DNA from: Bradyrhizobium sp. G127
Lineage (GTDB): Bacteria; Pseudomonadota; Alphaproteobacteria; Rhizobiales; Xanthobacteraceae
Reading direction: 5' to 3'
DNA length: 64,000 bases
NCBI RefSeq assembly: GCF_021502575.1
Contig: NZ_JAKFGN010000001.1
Span: forward strand, 1,116,001-1,180,000
The number at the start of each line of letters is the position of its first letter. Positions within the stretch are counted from its first letter, which is position 1. Positions 7,662 through 17,747 of this stretch are shown piece by piece. The position numbers and the translations under genes are program-made. The notes under the pieces were generated by a model, which saw only the letters and a program-made list of their open reading frames with translations, was not told the origin of the DNA and made no database searches.

Positions 7662-9058
7662 GAGCGTTTCTCCCCGCGGTTGGCGGTGGTCGCGCTCGTG
7701 TCCTTGATCAGATAGCCGGTCACCGAGCGCTTTTTCTCGAGCCAGGTGCGCGCCGCGTCACGCACCTGCTCGGCGGTGACGGCGCGGATGCGGTCCGGCC
7801 ATGCCCGGATGTCGTCGACGCTGAGGCCAACGGTGATGGCGGCGCCGTACCAGCGCGCCAGCGTGGTCTGGCTGTCCTGCGCATAGACCGACTCGGCGAT
7901 CATCTGCGTCTTGATGCGTTCGAGATCTTCCGACGGCACAGGATCGGTGGCGAGTCTGGTGATGACCTCGTCGATGGCCTGCTCGACTTCGGGGAATCCC
8001 ACGCCGGGTCTCGGCGAGGCGGAAATTCCGAATTGGCTCGGATCGATGGCTGTGCCTTGATACCAACTGCCCGCACTCACCGCGAGCTGCCGGTTCACCA
8101 CCAGCGCCTGATAGAGATACGAGTTGCTGCCCGATCCCATCAGTTGCGCGAGCACTTCCAGCGCCGAGCCTTCAGTCTGGGTGGCGGTGACCGAGGACGG
8201 AACCAGATAATAGCGGCGCACGCTCGGCTGCTCGACCCGCGGATCGGACAGCGTGACGGTGCGCGGCGCCGCGGGCACCGGCTCCTGCGGGCGGATGCGT
8301 TGTGCCGGAATGGAAGGCTGCGGCGGAATCTTGCCGTAGGCCTTTTCAACCATGGGGCGAACCTCGTCGGCGCTGACATCGCCTGCGATGATCAGGGTCG
8401 CGTTGTTCGGCGCGTAGAAGCGCTTGTAGAAGGCGAGCGCGTCCTCGCGGTTGAGCTTCTCGATTTCCTGACGCCAGCCGATGGTCGGCCGTCCATAGGG
8501 ATGGTTGAGATACAGCGCGGCCATGATCTGCTCGGTCAGCCGTGCATCGGGGCTGTTGCCGACGCGCATGTTGTACTCTTCCAGCACCACGTCGCGTTCC
8601 GGCAGCACGTTCTCGTCCTTGAGAATGAGGCCGGTCATGCGGTCGGCCTCGAATTCCATCATGGTCGCAAGCTGGTCGCGCGGCACGCGCTGGAAATAAG
8701 CCGTGTAGTCGGACGAGGTGAAGGCGTTCTCGTTGCCGCCGATGCGGGCGATGAGCTGGGAGAATTCCCCGGCCGGATGTTCGGCCGTGCCTTTGAACAT
8801 CAGGTGTTCGAGAAAATGAGCGAGGCCCGACTTGCCCGGCGTCTCGTCGGCGGAGCCGACCTTGTACCAGATCATCTGCGTGACAACCGGCGTGCGGCGG
8901 TCGGGGATCACCACGACCTGCAGGCCGTTGTTCAGCGTGAAGGTCGCCGGCCGCTGCGATGAGCCTTGCGCCATCGCGGTGTGAGCGGCGGCGGGCGCGC
9001 AAAGAATGCCAAGTGCGACAACGGCGCGGGCAATGGATCGTCGGGAAAAAACTGTCAT
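7658..9058 (-). CDS. Zinc protease, peptidase M16 family (catalytic subunit)
   Basis: 466 residues with a signal peptide (to about residue 31). The inverted zinc motif HFLEH lies at about 81-85 and a downstream glutamate occurs in VLEEYNMR, giving the H-x-x-E-H...E metal site. DMVERNERs of the family, such as GSADETPGKSGLAHFLEHLM, are well kept. The protein should be periplasmic and degrade peptides. It sits upstream of and overlaps the non-catalytic M16 gene, so the two likely form a heterodimer or a proteolytic pair. Confidence 0.94.
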   Translation of the reverse strand: MTVFSRRSIARAVVALGILCAPAAAHTAMAQGSSQRPATFTLNNGLQVVVIPDRRTPVVTQMIWYKVGSADETPGKSGLAHFLEHLMFKGTAEHPAGEFSQLIARIGGNENAFTSSDYTAYFQRVPRDQLATMMEFEADRMTGLILKDENVLPERDVVLEEYNMRVGNSPDARLTEQIMAALYLNHPYGRPTIGWRQEIEKLNREDALAFYKRFYAPNNATLIIAGDVSADEVRPMVEKAYGKIPPQPSIPAQRIRPQEPVPAAPRTVTLSDPRVEQPSVRRYYLVPSSVTATQTEGSALEVLAQLMGSGSNSYLYQALVVNRQLAVSAGSWYQGTAIDPSQFGISASPRPGVGFPEVEQAIDEVITRLATDPVPSEDLERIKTQMIAESVYAQDSQTTLARWYGAAITVGLSVDDIRAWPDRIRAVTAEQVRDAARTWLEKKRSVTGYLIKDTSATTANRGEKRS

Positions 9059-9207
9059 GTAACTGGACCGGACCGCGGGTTGGTCGCCCGGAAAATATCC
9101 AGATCCGCAAGAGGCGAAATTGCAGGACCCGAGACGATCTCGCCCTGAAAGATCAAACAGGGCGGGATCGCAATGATGTCAAAGGACGGTTGGAACGGCC
9201 GGGATCA

Positions 9208-9963
9208 TCAATCCCAGCGCTTCTCGCATCGGCCGCTGCCGGAATCGCAGACTTCCTTCGGTGCCTTGATCTGACCGGTGCCGTAGGCGAAGTTCGGCGA
9301 CGGGGTCTGATAGCCGCTCGGCGGCTGCGTGAGATCGGTGCGTTCGGGCTCGCTGACGAACTTCTCGGCTTCCGGCTTGCCGCCGCCGAACGGGTTCGAG
9401 AACAGCCCGCTGGTGTATCCCAGCTCTGAAGGCAGCATCATGATTGGAGAGTTGGAGTTGTTGCCGCCCGGGGTGACGGGCTCGCTCTTGGAGCCGCGCG
9501 GCTTCTTCTGCACCATTTCGCTCGGCATCAGCGGCATGCGCTGTTCTTCAGGCGATTTTTCTTTCTGTTTGTAGGCCTCACGTGCGGCCTTGCGCTCGGC
9601 TTCGTCCGGATCCTTCGGCCAGTTCGGGGCGAGCTTCGCGCGGCCCGTCTGCGGCGGCGGAAGGTCGATCTTGGAGGGGACCACCAGCGGCGAACGCTCG
9701 CGGTAGTCGATGGTGCCGTCGTCGATCTTCTTGCCGCCGAGGCCGCTCATCAGGTTGTCGATCAGCTTGCGCTCGAAGGTCTTGCCGTCGTCTGTCTCTT
9801 CCGCGTCCTGGGCGTGGAGCGGGCCTGCGCCCAGCACCAGACCGACGCCGATCACGATGGCCGCCAGCCGCAATGCGCGCGCTGCGAGGCGCGATGAAAA
9901 TTGCAAACCTGAACCGCTGAAGCTGCCGGTCTCACGCATTGCGTTCATCCTGATCCCGTTCAT
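9208..9963 (-). CDS. Exported hypothetical protein
   Basis: A 251-residue reading frame with a hydrophobic signal segment at about residues 35-52 ending LHAQDAEE. The mature part is hydrophilic, rich in Lys/Pro/Glu, with no domain I recognise and two late cysteines (VCDSGSGRC) that could form a disulfide. Three in-frame ATGs (9963, 9948 and 9939) are possible; the last has AGGAT eight bases upstream. It lies between lspA and the M16 pair on the same strand, so it is probably cotranscribed with them. Confidence 0.75.
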   Translation of the reverse strand: MNGIRMNAMRETGSFSGSGLQFSSRLAARALRLAAIVIGVGLVLGAGPLHAQDAEETDDGKTFERKLIDNLMSGLGGKKIDDGTIDYRERSPLVVPSKIDLPPPQTGRAKLAPNWPKDPDEAERKAAREAYKQKEKSPEEQRMPLMPSEMVQKKPRGSKSEPVTPGGNNSNSPIMMLPSELGYTSGLFSNPFGGGKPEAEKFVSEPERTDLTQPPSGYQTPSPNFAYGTGQIKAPKEVCDSGSGRCEKRWD

Positions 9964-10055
9964 CTTGCTCGTCCAAGGGCGCTACCATGCCGCCACGATC
10001 CGGTGGCCGCGCGCCAACGCCCGGAGCTGAAACCCAGAGCCAAGCGTATCCCCGT

Positions 10056-10556
10056 TTATCGGGGCCTTTTTGCGGCACCGGGGGTTACAAGCGAGTCATA
10101 CAGGAGGGCGGCGACGCCAGCAACGATGGCCACGTCCGCAAGGTTAAACACGTACCAGTTATAGGTTTTTCCGCCGATCTGGACGTGAAACAGGGCGAAA
10201 TCGACCACCGCCCCGTAGGCCAGCCGGTCGATGGCGTTGCCGATGGCGCCCCCGATAATCAGCCCGAGGCCGACCACGGCAAGGCGGGTGCCGGATTTCG
10301 CCATCCAGACCCCCAGCACGATGACCGCGAGGGCCTTGACCGCAAGCAGGACAGCCTGACCCACGGGGCCTGTATCCTGAAACCAGCCGTAGCTGATGCC
10401 GGTATTCCAGGCGAGCACCAGATCGAAGAACGGCGTCACCGCCACCGAGCCCCGGCGGCCGAGTTCATAGACATTCAGCAGCCAGAGCTTCGACGCCTGA
10501 TCGAGCACAAGTGCTGCGATGGCGGCTATCAATCCGGAGCGGAGCAGGGGGCTCAC
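10056..10556 (-). CDS. lspA: Lipoprotein signal peptidase (signal peptidase II)
   Basis: 166 residues with four transmembrane segments. The catalytic aspartates occur in the family motifs: [15 protein letters not shown] and [13 protein letters not shown]. It removes the signal peptide of prolipoproteins in the inner membrane after Lgt has lipidated them (lgt is also in this window). The start is the GTG at 10556, which overlaps the ileS stop as GTGA; the longer upstream frame lies inside ileS. Coupled translation with ileS is a common arrangement. Confidence 0.95.
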   Translation of the reverse strand: MSPLLRSGLIAAIAALVLDQASKLWLLNVYELGRRGSVAVTPFFDLVLAWNTGISYGWFQDTGPVGQAVLLAVKALAVIVLGVWMAKSGTRLAVVGLGLIIGGAIGNAIDRLAYGAVVDFALFHVQIGGKTYNWYVFNLADVAIVAGVAALLYDSLVTPGAAKRPR

Positions 10557-13531
10557 GCGCCGATCCCCAGCGCCTTCCATTCCCGCAGTGCCTGCGCGTC
10601 GCGCGGTGAGACATCGGGATAGTCCGGATCCTCGCCCACGGTCGGGAGAATTTTCCACGACCGCGCGCACTTGGTGCCGGCGGCTTTCTCGACCACCACA
10701 GCCACGCCCGGCACATCGCTGAGCGTGAACGCGTCGGTGGGAGCATCCTCGTTGGTGACCATCGCGTTCGAGGTGATGCACACTTCCGCGAGATCAATAT
10801 CAAAGAGCGCCGTGAACAGCGCCTTGTCGGAGACATAGACCAGCGGCGAAGCTTCCAGCGACGAGCCGATCCGCTTGGCGGCGCGCTCGACTTCCAGCGC
10901 GCCGGTGACGACGCGGCGGACATCGCGGATGGTTTCCCACTTTTTCGCCAGCGCCTCGTTGCCGAAACGATCGAGATCGTCGCGGAACGTGGTCAGATGC
11001 ACCGACGGTTCGGCGTCGGGGCGATACATGGTCCACGCTTCATCGGCGGTGAAGCTGATGGCGGGCGCCAGCCACTTCAGGATCGCATCGCAGAGAATGT
11101 CCACGGTGGTGAGCGCGGCCTTGCGCGCGATCGACGACGGCGGATCGCAATACAGGGTGTCCTTGCGGATGTCGAAATAGAACGCCGACAGTTCGGTGTT
11201 CATGAAATTCGCCAGCGTCGCGATCACGGTCTTGTAGTCGAAATTCGCGTAAGCCGGACGCACGATGGCGTCGACCTCGGACAGCCGATGCAGCATCAGC
11301 CGTTCGAGTTCGGGCATCTCGCTGAAAGAGACGGCGTCGCTGCGCTTGAAGTGATGCAGCGTGCCGAGCATCCAGCGCAGCGTGTTGCGCAGCTTGCGGT
11401 AGGTCTCGATGGTGTTCTTGAGGATTTCGGGCCCGATGCGCTGATCGTCGGCGTAGTCGGTGGCGCAGACCCACAGCCGCAGAATATCCGCGCCGGACTG
11501 CGCGATGACCTTCTGCGGCTCGGTGGTGTTGCCGAGCGACTTCGACATCTTGCGGCCGTTTTCGTCCAGCGTGAAGCCGTGGGTCAGCACCACGTCATAG
11601 GGCGCGCGGCCGCGGGTGCCGCAGCTTTCCAGCAGCGAGGAGTGAAACCAGCCGCGATGCTGGTCGCTGCCTTCGAGATACATCACGGTGTCTTTGCCGC
11701 CATCCACCTTGCGCTTGATGCCGGCAAGGCCGGGAAAATGCACCGGGTCTTCCAGCACGAAGGCGTGGGTCGAGCCTGAATCGAACCAGACGTCGCAGAT
11801 GTCGTCGACCTTTTTCCATTCTTCGTTGGCGTGCGAACCGAGGAAGCGCTCACGTGCGCCATCCTTGTACCAGGCATCCGCGCCTTCGGTCTCGAACGCG
11901 TCGGCGATGCGCTTGTTGACGGTCTCGTCCTGCAGGATCTCGGCGGAGCCGTCGCCCTTCTCGCGCACGAATACGGTGATCGGCACGCCCCAGGCGCGCT
12001 GACGCGAGATCACCCAGTCGGGGCGGCCCGCGATCATGCCGGTGATGCGGTTCTGGCCCTGCTCGGGCACCCAGCGGGTGACGCTGATGGCCTGCAAGGC
12101 GCGGGCGCGCAAGGTGTCGCCGGATTTGGCTTTTCCGTTGTCGGAAATGTCCTTGTCCATCGCGATGAACCATTGCGGTGTGTTGCGATAGATCACCGGC
12201 TTCTTCGAGCGCCAGGAATGCGGATACTGATGCTTGAGGCGGCCGCGCGCGAGCAGCATGCCGCGCTCGGCCAGCGCCTTGATGACGGCCTCGTTGGCGT
12301 CGCCCTTTTCGCCCTTGTCGTTGAGCACGCGCTTGCCGGTGAAGCCGGGGGCCTGCTCGGTCAGCGCGCCATCGGCATCGACGGTGTAGGGAATGACCGA
12401 ACTGATGCCGCGCGCTTCAAGCTCGCGCGCGTTCGCGGTCCAGATGTCGAAGTCCTCGCGGCCATGGCCGGGCGCGGTGTGGACAAAGCCGGTGCCGGTG
12501 TCGTCGGTGACGTGATCGCCCGCGAGCAGCGGCACGACAAACTCATAGCCGCCGGCGAGACCTTTCAGCGGATGCGAGCATTCGATGGCATCGAGAATGT
12601 CGGCGGAGACGTCACCCACTTTCTCGAACGACGTGACGCGTGCCTGCTTGAACACATCCTCGGCCAGCTTGTCGGCGAGGATGAGGAGATCGCCGGCTTT
12701 CGCCCAGTTGTCGGCGGGCGCGTCGGTGATTTTGTAAAGACCGTAGGAAATCTTCGGCGAGAAGCTGATGGCGCGGTTGCCGGGCAGCGTCCACGGCGTG
12801 GTGGTCCAGATCACGACTGACGCTTTAGCGAGGCGGCCATGCGCGGCGTTGACCGGAAACTTCACCCACACTGTATCCGAGGTGTGGTCCTCGTATTCGA
12901 CCTCGGCTTCGGCAAGCGCGGTCTTCTCTACCACGCTCCACATCACGGGCTTCGAGCCGCGATACAGCGTGCCGTTGGCGGCGAACTTCATCAGTTCGCG
13001 AGCGATCTGCGCTTCGGCGGGGAAGCTCATCGTGGTGTAGGGATGCGACCAGTCGCCGACCACGCCGAGCCGCTTGAATTCCTCGCGCTGGATGTCGACC
13101 CACTTCTGCGCGAACGCCCGGCACTCCTGACGGAATTCGACGATCGGCACCGCGTCCTTGTTCTTGCCCTTGGAGCGATACTCTTCCTCGATCTTCCATT
13201 CGATCGGCAGGCCGTGACAGTCCCAGCCCGGCACGTAGTTGGAATCGAAGCCCAGCATCTGTTGGCTGCGGGTCACCACATCCTTCAGAATTTTATTCAG
13301 CGCGTGGCCGATATGAATGTTGCCGTTGGCATAGGGCGGGCCGTCGTGCAGCACGAACTTGGGCCGCGCTTTCGCGGTCTCGCGCAGCTTGCCGTAGAGA
13401 TCGATCTCATTCCAGCGCGCCAGAATTTCCGGCTCGCGCTGGGGCAGGCCCGCGCGCATCGGAAAGTCCGTCTGCGGCAAATAGAGGGTTTTGGAATAGT
13501 CGGCGGCGTCGGATTTGGGCTTTTCGGTCAT
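10553..13531 (-). CDS. ileS: Isoleucyl-tRNA synthetase
   Basis: 992 residues, the usual bacterial length. The class I signatures are [10 protein letters not shown] (HIGH) and [10 protein letters not shown] (KMSKS), and the editing (CP1) domain shows [17 protein letters not shown]. It charges tRNA-Ile in the cytoplasm. The start at 13531 (MTEKPKSD) fits the family; the longer frame to 13681 has no support. At the C-terminus the zinc-ribbon region has only one cysteine (KCARSWK), where many bacterial IleRS have C-x-x-C pairs. It is followed by lspA with a four-base overlap and preceded by ribF. Confidence 0.97.
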   Translation of the reverse strand: MTEKPKSDAADYSKTLYLPQTDFPMRAGLPQREPEILARWNEIDLYGKLRETAKARPKFVLHDGPPYANGNIHIGHALNKILKDVVTRSQQMLGFDSNYVPGWDCHGLPIEWKIEEEYRSKGKNKDAVPIVEFRQECRAFAQKWVDIQREEFKRLGVVGDWSHPYTTMSFPAEAQIARELMKFAANGTLYRGSKPVMWSVVEKTALAEAEVEYEDHTSDTVWVKFPVNAAHGRLAKASVVIWTTTPWTLPGNRAISFSPKISYGLYKITDAPADNWAKAGDLLILADKLAEDVFKQARVTSFEKVGDVSADILDAIECSHPLKGLAGGYEFVVPLLAGDHVTDDTGTGFVHTAPGHGREDFDIWTANARELEARGISSVIPYTVDADGALTEQAPGFTGKRVLNDKGEKGDANEAVIKALAERGMLLARGRLKHQYPHSWRSKKPVIYRNTPQWFIAMDKDISDNGKAKSGDTLRARALQAISVTRWVPEQGQNRITGMIAGRPDWVISRQRAWGVPITVFVREKGDGSAEILQDETVNKRIADAFETEGADAWYKDGARERFLGSHANEEWKKVDDICDVWFDSGSTHAFVLEDPVHFPGLAGIKRKVDGGKDTVMYLEGSDQHRGWFHSSLLESCGTRGRAPYDVVLTHGFTLDENGRKMSKSLGNTTEPQKVIAQSGADILRLWVCATDYADDQRIGPEILKNTIETYRKLRNTLRWMLGTLHHFKRSDAVSFSEMPELERLMLHRLSEVDAIVRPAYANFDYKTVIATLANFMNTELSAFYFDIRKDTLYCDPPSSIARKAALTTVDILCDAILKWLAPAISFTADEAWTMYRPDAEPSVHLTTFRDDLDRFGNEALAKKWETIRDVRRVVTGALEVERAAKRIGSSLEASPLVYVSDKALFTALFDIDLAEVCITSNAMVTNEDAPTDAFTLSDVPGVAVVVEKAAGTKCARSWKILPTVGEDPDYPDVSPRDAQALREWKALGIGA

Positions 13532-13607
13532 GGCGGGGTGAATAGCGCGTTTTGCCCGGCAGGGGAAACCGGTTTGGCTCATAAAATGGCGAGGCCGCGC
13601 CTTGTTT

Positions 13608-14579
13608 TCAGCCGACGGTACCCAGCTTCGGAAACGCATCGGGCGCGGCCGCCAGCATCGCGCGGGCTTTTGCGCTGTCATCGTCCATCTGGCGGACCAG
13701 CGCCTCGATGCCGTCGAACTTCAGTTCGTCGCGGATGAAGCCGATGAAGGCGACGTCGAGCTGCTGGCCGTAAAGATCGCCCTTGAAGTCGAACAGGAAC
13801 ACCTCCAGCAGCGGCGCGCCGTTGTCGAAGGTCGGGCGGCGGCCGAAACTGGCGACGCCGCCGATGCGTTTGTCGCCGATCCCGGCACGCACCGCATAGA
13901 TGCCGTGCCTGAGCCCGCAATTCTTGTCGAGGCGGATGTTCGCGGTGGGATAACCCATGTCGCGCCCGCGCTTCTCGCCGTGAATGACCTCGCCGGAGAT
14001 GAACCATGGGCCGCCCAGCATGGCAGTCGCGTCCGCGACCTGGCCTTCGGCCAGCGCCATGCGGATGGCGCTCGATGACACCGGGCGATCGAGAATATCG
14101 ACGTGGGGCTGGACATGGACCTCGATCCCCAGCCGTGGCGCTTCGGCGGCCAGCAGCGACGGCGAGCCGGCGCGGCCTTTGCCGAAATGAAAATCGTAAC
14201 CGACCGCAATGCCGCTGATTCCAAGCCGCGCGATGAGATCGTGGTTAATGAAATCCTGTGCCGTCGTGCCGGCGCGAGAGCCGTCGAAGGTCATGACGAC
14301 CGCGCCGTCGAGCCCCGTGCCGGCGAGCAGCCGCAGCTTGGCGGCCTCGTCGGTCAGCCTGAACTGCGGCGTGTTGGGGCTGAAAAAGCTGCGGGGATGC
14401 GGTTCGAAGGTCACGGCAAATGCGGGCTTGCCATGCTTGCGGGCCATATCGATGGCCGCCGAAATCACCACACGATGGCCGAGATGGACGCCATCGAAGT
14501 TACCCATCGCCACGACCGCACCCTTGATGATGTCGCCGGGGGGCGTGGTGTCGCGAATGACAGAAAAGCGTGTCGTCAT
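13608..14579 (-). CDS. ribF: Bifunctional riboflavin kinase / FAD synthetase
   Basis: 323 residues. The N-terminal nucleotidyltransferase domain has [11 protein letters not shown] and a late SSSAIRMAL motif; the C-terminal riboflavin kinase domain begins near residue 190 with [11 protein letters not shown] (the PTAN metal/ATP motif). It phosphorylates riboflavin to FMN and adenylates FMN to FAD. It lies upstream of ileS on the same strand, 76 bases away. Confidence 0.96.
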   Translation of the reverse strand: MTTRFSVIRDTTPPGDIIKGAVVAMGNFDGVHLGHRVVISAAIDMARKHGKPAFAVTFEPHPRSFFSPNTPQFRLTDEAAKLRLLAGTGLDGAVVMTFDGSRAGTTAQDFINHDLIARLGISGIAVGYDFHFGKGRAGSPSLLAAEAPRLGIEVHVQPHVDILDRPVSSSAIRMALAEGQVADATAMLGGPWFISGEVIHGEKRGRDMGYPTANIRLDKNCGLRHGIYAVRAGIGDKRIGGVASFGRRPTFDNGAPLLEVFLFDFKGDLYGQQLDVAFIGFIRDELKFDGIEALVRQMDDDSAKARAMLAAAPDAFPKLGTVG

Positions 14580-14800
14580 GAATACCGGAAGGAATCCGTT
14601 GAAGAATTTGGCCCGGACCGTGGCCCCGGTCCGCCCTGGGAGTCAAGGTAATGGCGCAACTTAAGATAATCCGGCGGCCGGCCGATTAACGGGCTGTTTA
14701 AGCAGCCGATGTAGGTTCGCCTGGACTGCGGGTGGCAGAAGCCATCCGCAAAATGTTGATAACGCATGCCGGTTGCTGCGTTCGAGGGAGAAAAACAGCG

Positions 14801-15196
14801 ATGGCTATGGATTTGTCGATGTCCGTTCTGGTTGTGGATGACTACAACACCATGATCCGCATCATCCGCAACCTTCTCAAGCAGCTCGGCTTCGAGAATA
14901 TCGACGACGCCAGCGACGGCTCGGCGGCTCTCAACAAGATGCGCAGCAAGAAGTACGGTCTCGTGATTTCCGACTGGAATATGGAGCCGATGACCGGCTA
15001 CGACCTGCTCAAGGAAGTGCGCAGCGACCCGAACCTCGCCACCACGCCTTTCATCATGATCACGGCTGAATCGAAGACGGAAAATGTCATCGCCGCCAAG
15101 AAGGCAGGCGTGAACAATTACATCGTCAAGCCGTTCAACGCCGCGACGCTCAAGACCAAGATCGAGGCGGTGTTTCCGGACAACGTGCCGGCGTAA
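14801..15196 (+). CDS. CheY-like single-domain response regulator
   Basis: 131 residues, only a receiver domain. Acidic residues are at VVDDYN, the phosphoacceptor aspartate at ISDWNMEPM, the conserved threonine/alanine at MITAES and lysine at YIVKPFN. The DWNMEP motif is typical of true CheY proteins, so it probably acts on the flagellar motor or in a phosphorelay. The start at 14801 has GAGGGAG upstream; the frame extends to 14732 without a site. It stands alone, followed by a terminator. Confidence 0.92.
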   Translation: MAMDLSMSVLVVDDYNTMIRIIRNLLKQLGFENIDDASDGSAALNKMRSKKYGLVISDWNMEPMTGYDLLKEVRSDPNLATTPFIMITAESKTENVIAAKKAGVNNYIVKPFNAATLKTKIEAVFPDNVPA

Positions 15197-15222
15197 GCCG
15201 CCGTTACAATCCGCAGAATTTC

Positions 15223-15247
15223 AATGCCCGGCTCGCGCCGGGCATTT
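15223..15247 (+). terminator. Rho-independent terminator after the cheY-like gene
   Basis: AATGCCCGG and CCGGGCATT pair around a short CTCGCG-type loop and are followed by TT-rich sequence, 27 bases past the stop codon. Confidence 0.8.
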
Positions 15248-15260
15248 TGCGTTTTGGGGG

Positions 15261-15302
15261 ACTTCTCCCTCTCCCTGTAAGAACGGGGAGAGGTGAAGAG
15301 GG
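15261..15302. repeat. Palindromic dispersed repeat (CTCTCCC...GGGAGAG type)
   Basis: CTCTCCCTGT and ACGGGGAGAG pair around AAGA, within a polypyrimidine/polypurine context. I remember sequences of this type as dispersed palindromes in rhizobial genomes; only one copy is in the window. Confidence 0.5.
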
Positions 15303-15305
15303 AAG

Positions 15306-16181
15306 CTACCACGTCAGGTCGCGCATCAGCGCGCGCGGCGGCCGGGTCTCGCCGAACAGCCGGCGCACCGCGAATTCATCGGCGACGTCGAGCCCCTCGA
15401 AGTCCACCGCATGAATGCCGCGGGTCAGAAACAGGCAGTCCAGTCCGACGGTGTTGGCGCCGATGAGGTCGGTGCGGACGGAATCGCCGATCGCGAGAAT
15501 GCGCTCGGGCGGCGTGACCTTGCCGCGCTTCTCCGCAGCAAGCTCCAGCGCGCGATCGTAGATCGGCCTGTGCGGCTTGCCGTAGAAAATCACCTCGCCG
15601 CCGAGGCTGCGATAAAGCTCGGCGATCGCCCCGGCGCAGGTGATGAGACGGTGCCCGCGCTCGACCACCATGTCCGGGTTGGCGCAGACGAAAGTGAGAT
15701 CGCGCTTGCGCGCCTCTTCCATCATGCCGCGATAGTTTTCCTCGGTTTCGACCTCGTCGTCGTAGGGTCCGGTGCAGACGATATATTCGGCGTTCTCAAG
15801 CGTGGTGAACTTGACGTCGAGTCCGCGAAACATCGGATTGTCGCGCTCGGGTCCGATCTGCAGCAGCGGTTGATCGAGCCGCGAGGCGACGAAGCTGCGG
15901 GTGAGATCGCCCGACGACACGATGGCGTCGTAGGTCTCGTCGGCGATGTCCATCTTGCGCAACTGCCGCTGCACCGAATCCGCCGGGCGCGGCGCGTTGG
16001 TGATCATGATCACCGTGCCGCCCTGTTCGCGGAATGACCGCAGCGCCTGCCAGGCATCGGGAAAGCCATGCACGCCGTCGTGAATGACGCCCCAGACGTC
16101 GCTCAGAATGACGTCCACTCCAGCGGTGAGATCGCGCAAACGATCGGCGAATCGCAACGCGGGGACGTCAGGCAGTTTCAT
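15306..16181 (-). CDS. HAD-superfamily class IIA hydrolase (TIGR01459 type)
   Basis: 291 residues. HAD motif I is LSDVWGVIHDG (the second aspartate replaced by W-G-V as in this subgroup), motif II ITNAPR, motif III lysine in FYGKPHRP and motif IV AIGDSVRTD. It probably removes phosphate from a small metabolite such as a sugar or nucleotide phosphate; the substrate of this subgroup is not known to me. It starts nine bases after the stop of the TipF-like gene, so the two are likely cotranscribed. Confidence 0.9.
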   Translation of the reverse strand: MKLPDVPALRFADRLRDLTAGVDVILSDVWGVIHDGVHGFPDAWQALRSFREQGGTVIMITNAPRPADSVQRQLRKMDIADETYDAIVSSGDLTRSFVASRLDQPLLQIGPERDNPMFRGLDVKFTTLENAEYIVCTGPYDDEVETEENYRGMMEEARKRDLTFVCANPDMVVERGHRLITCAGAIAELYRSLGGEVIFYGKPHRPIYDRALELAAEKRGKVTPPERILAIGDSVRTDLIGANTVGLDCLFLTRGIHAVDFEGLDVADEFAVRRLFGETRPPRALMRDLTW

Positions 16182-16190
16182 GGAAACGGA

Positions 16191-17657
16191 TCACTTCTGT
16201 GCGGATGCGCGGCTACGGGACACCAGCGCGGCATTGCCCGTCGCGCGGAGCGCCTCTGGGCCGGTCTTGACGTCGGCTTTGTCTTCCTTTCGGGCAGGTG
16301 CGTCAACCGCCGGAGCGGCAGAAGTGACTTTTGCCGCGGCCGCAGGTTCCGCCGCCGGGGTGGTGGCGCCTTCCGGACGCAGCGGCCGGGGCGGCGCGAA
16401 CAGGAAGCCCTGGCCGAAGCGGACGTCGTAATCGAGCAGGTCGACCACGGCGCGTTCGCCTTCGATCCGCTCCGCCACGAGGTCAATTCCAAAACGTCCG
16501 AGCAGATCCGAGAGATCTGCGGCATGAATATCGGCCGACGACAGTTGCTTCTGGTCGAGCAGCATGGATGCCGGAACCTTGACGAACTTCACGCCGCGAT
16601 CGGCGAGTTCGCGCGGGTCGAACCGCAGGTCGGTGACGTTGTCGATCGAAAAGCCGTAGCCGAGCCGGTGCAAGGCGGCGAGATGTTCGCTTTCCACCGG
16701 GCCGAGGTGGCGGAATGTGCTCTGCTTGAATTCCAGCACCAGCGATGGCGCCAGCACGCGGTTGGCTTCGAGGAAATCGAGGCACTGGCTGAACACCGCC
16801 GGGTTGCTCAGCGTTGCGCCGGCGACGTTGCAGAATACGCCGACGTCCTTGCTGCGGACCATCAGCCGCCGCAGCACCTGCACGCAGCGGAACATCACCA
16901 TGTTGTCGATCTGGCCCATCAGGCCGGCGGCTTCCGCCGTGCCGACGAAGTCGCCGGCGGTCAGCACCTGATCCTTGTCGTCGCGCAGCCGCGCCACCGC
17001 CTCGTAGAACCGGACCTTGCGCTGGGGCAGCGTCACCATCGGCTGCAGGAAAAGATCGATCCGGCTGGCCTCGATGGCGTTCTTCACCGCCACCAGAAGC
17101 TGGGCGTTGTTGATGTTGGCGGGCTTCGGCAGGGCGTCGGCGGGTTGACCGGACGCAGGGGGACCGGCGTTAGCCGGCGTGGCCGAGGGGACTCCGGCGT
17201 TCGCGTCGGCCGTCGCGTCGCCCGATGTCTGCGCGGCGAGGGCGCTGACGGCGTCGGAGAGTATCTCGTCATGGGCGGCGACCGAATCCGCCAGTTGCTT
17301 GACCAGCGTGCCCAGCTCGCTGATTTCGGCGGCCACGGTCTGCACGCGATCCTGCCCGTTGGCGTCGGTGGTGGACAAGCGCGCCTCGATGGTGGCCATC
17401 CGTCGGCCGAACTCGGCGACCTGGCGCGCAAGGTCGGCGGTGCCGCGCGACAGGTCGGCGATCTGCGCGCCGACATCGGTGCGGTCGCGCAAACGCATCG
17501 ACACCGCGTTGTAGAGGATCAGGAAGGTCAGGGCGGCGAGCGCGACGATGGCGGATTCAGAGATCGTGAATCCGGCCAGCGAATAGACCATCAGGCCAAG
17601 CGACGCTGCGATCAGCACCATGCAGATGGCGATGAAAATCGTCGAAATGCGAATCAT
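16191..17657 (-). CDS. Membrane-anchored degenerate EAL-domain protein, TipF-like
   Basis: 488 residues: two transmembrane segments (about 4-27 and 33-52), a coiled coil (about 60-130), a low-complexity linker, an EAL-type domain (about 190-425) and an Ala-rich tail. Catalytic positions of active phosphodiesterases are altered: EAL reads EAV (FYEAVARLR), the DD pair in the DDFG loop reads IDNVTD, and EGVE reads ERIEG. The QG near the end is kept (GQGFLFAP). This layout matches TipF, a c-di-GMP-binding protein that starts flagellum assembly in Caulobacter. It should bind rather than cut c-di-GMP. The assignment rests on architecture. Confidence 0.8.
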   Translation of the reverse strand: MIRISTIFIAICMVLIAASLGLMVYSLAGFTISESAIVALAALTFLILYNAVSMRLRDRTDVGAQIADLSRGTADLARQVAEFGRRMATIEARLSTTDANGQDRVQTVAAEISELGTLVKQLADSVAAHDEILSDAVSALAAQTSGDATADANAGVPSATPANAGPPASGQPADALPKPANINNAQLLVAVKNAIEASRIDLFLQPMVTLPQRKVRFYEAVARLRDDKDQVLTAGDFVGTAEAAGLMGQIDNMVMFRCVQVLRRLMVRSKDVGVFCNVAGATLSNPAVFSQCLDFLEANRVLAPSLVLEFKQSTFRHLGPVESEHLAALHRLGYGFSIDNVTDLRFDPRELADRGVKFVKVPASMLLDQKQLSSADIHAADLSDLLGRFGIDLVAERIEGERAVVDLLDYDVRFGQGFLFAPPRPLRPEGATTPAAEPAAAAKVTSAAPAVDAPARKEDKADVKTGPEALRATGNAALVSRSRASAQK

Positions 17658-17747
17658 GATGCCTGCCCAGCCCCGAACGGGCCAAGCTTAGCATCAAGTT
17701 TTGATTCGGCGCGAAAACTTATGTTTCGGGCGACAAAGTGGCGGCGC

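Noticed and set aside
5544..7715. 723-codon open frame on the plus strand
   Set aside because: Covers the membrane gene in another frame and the M16 gene antisense; no ribosome site or domain.
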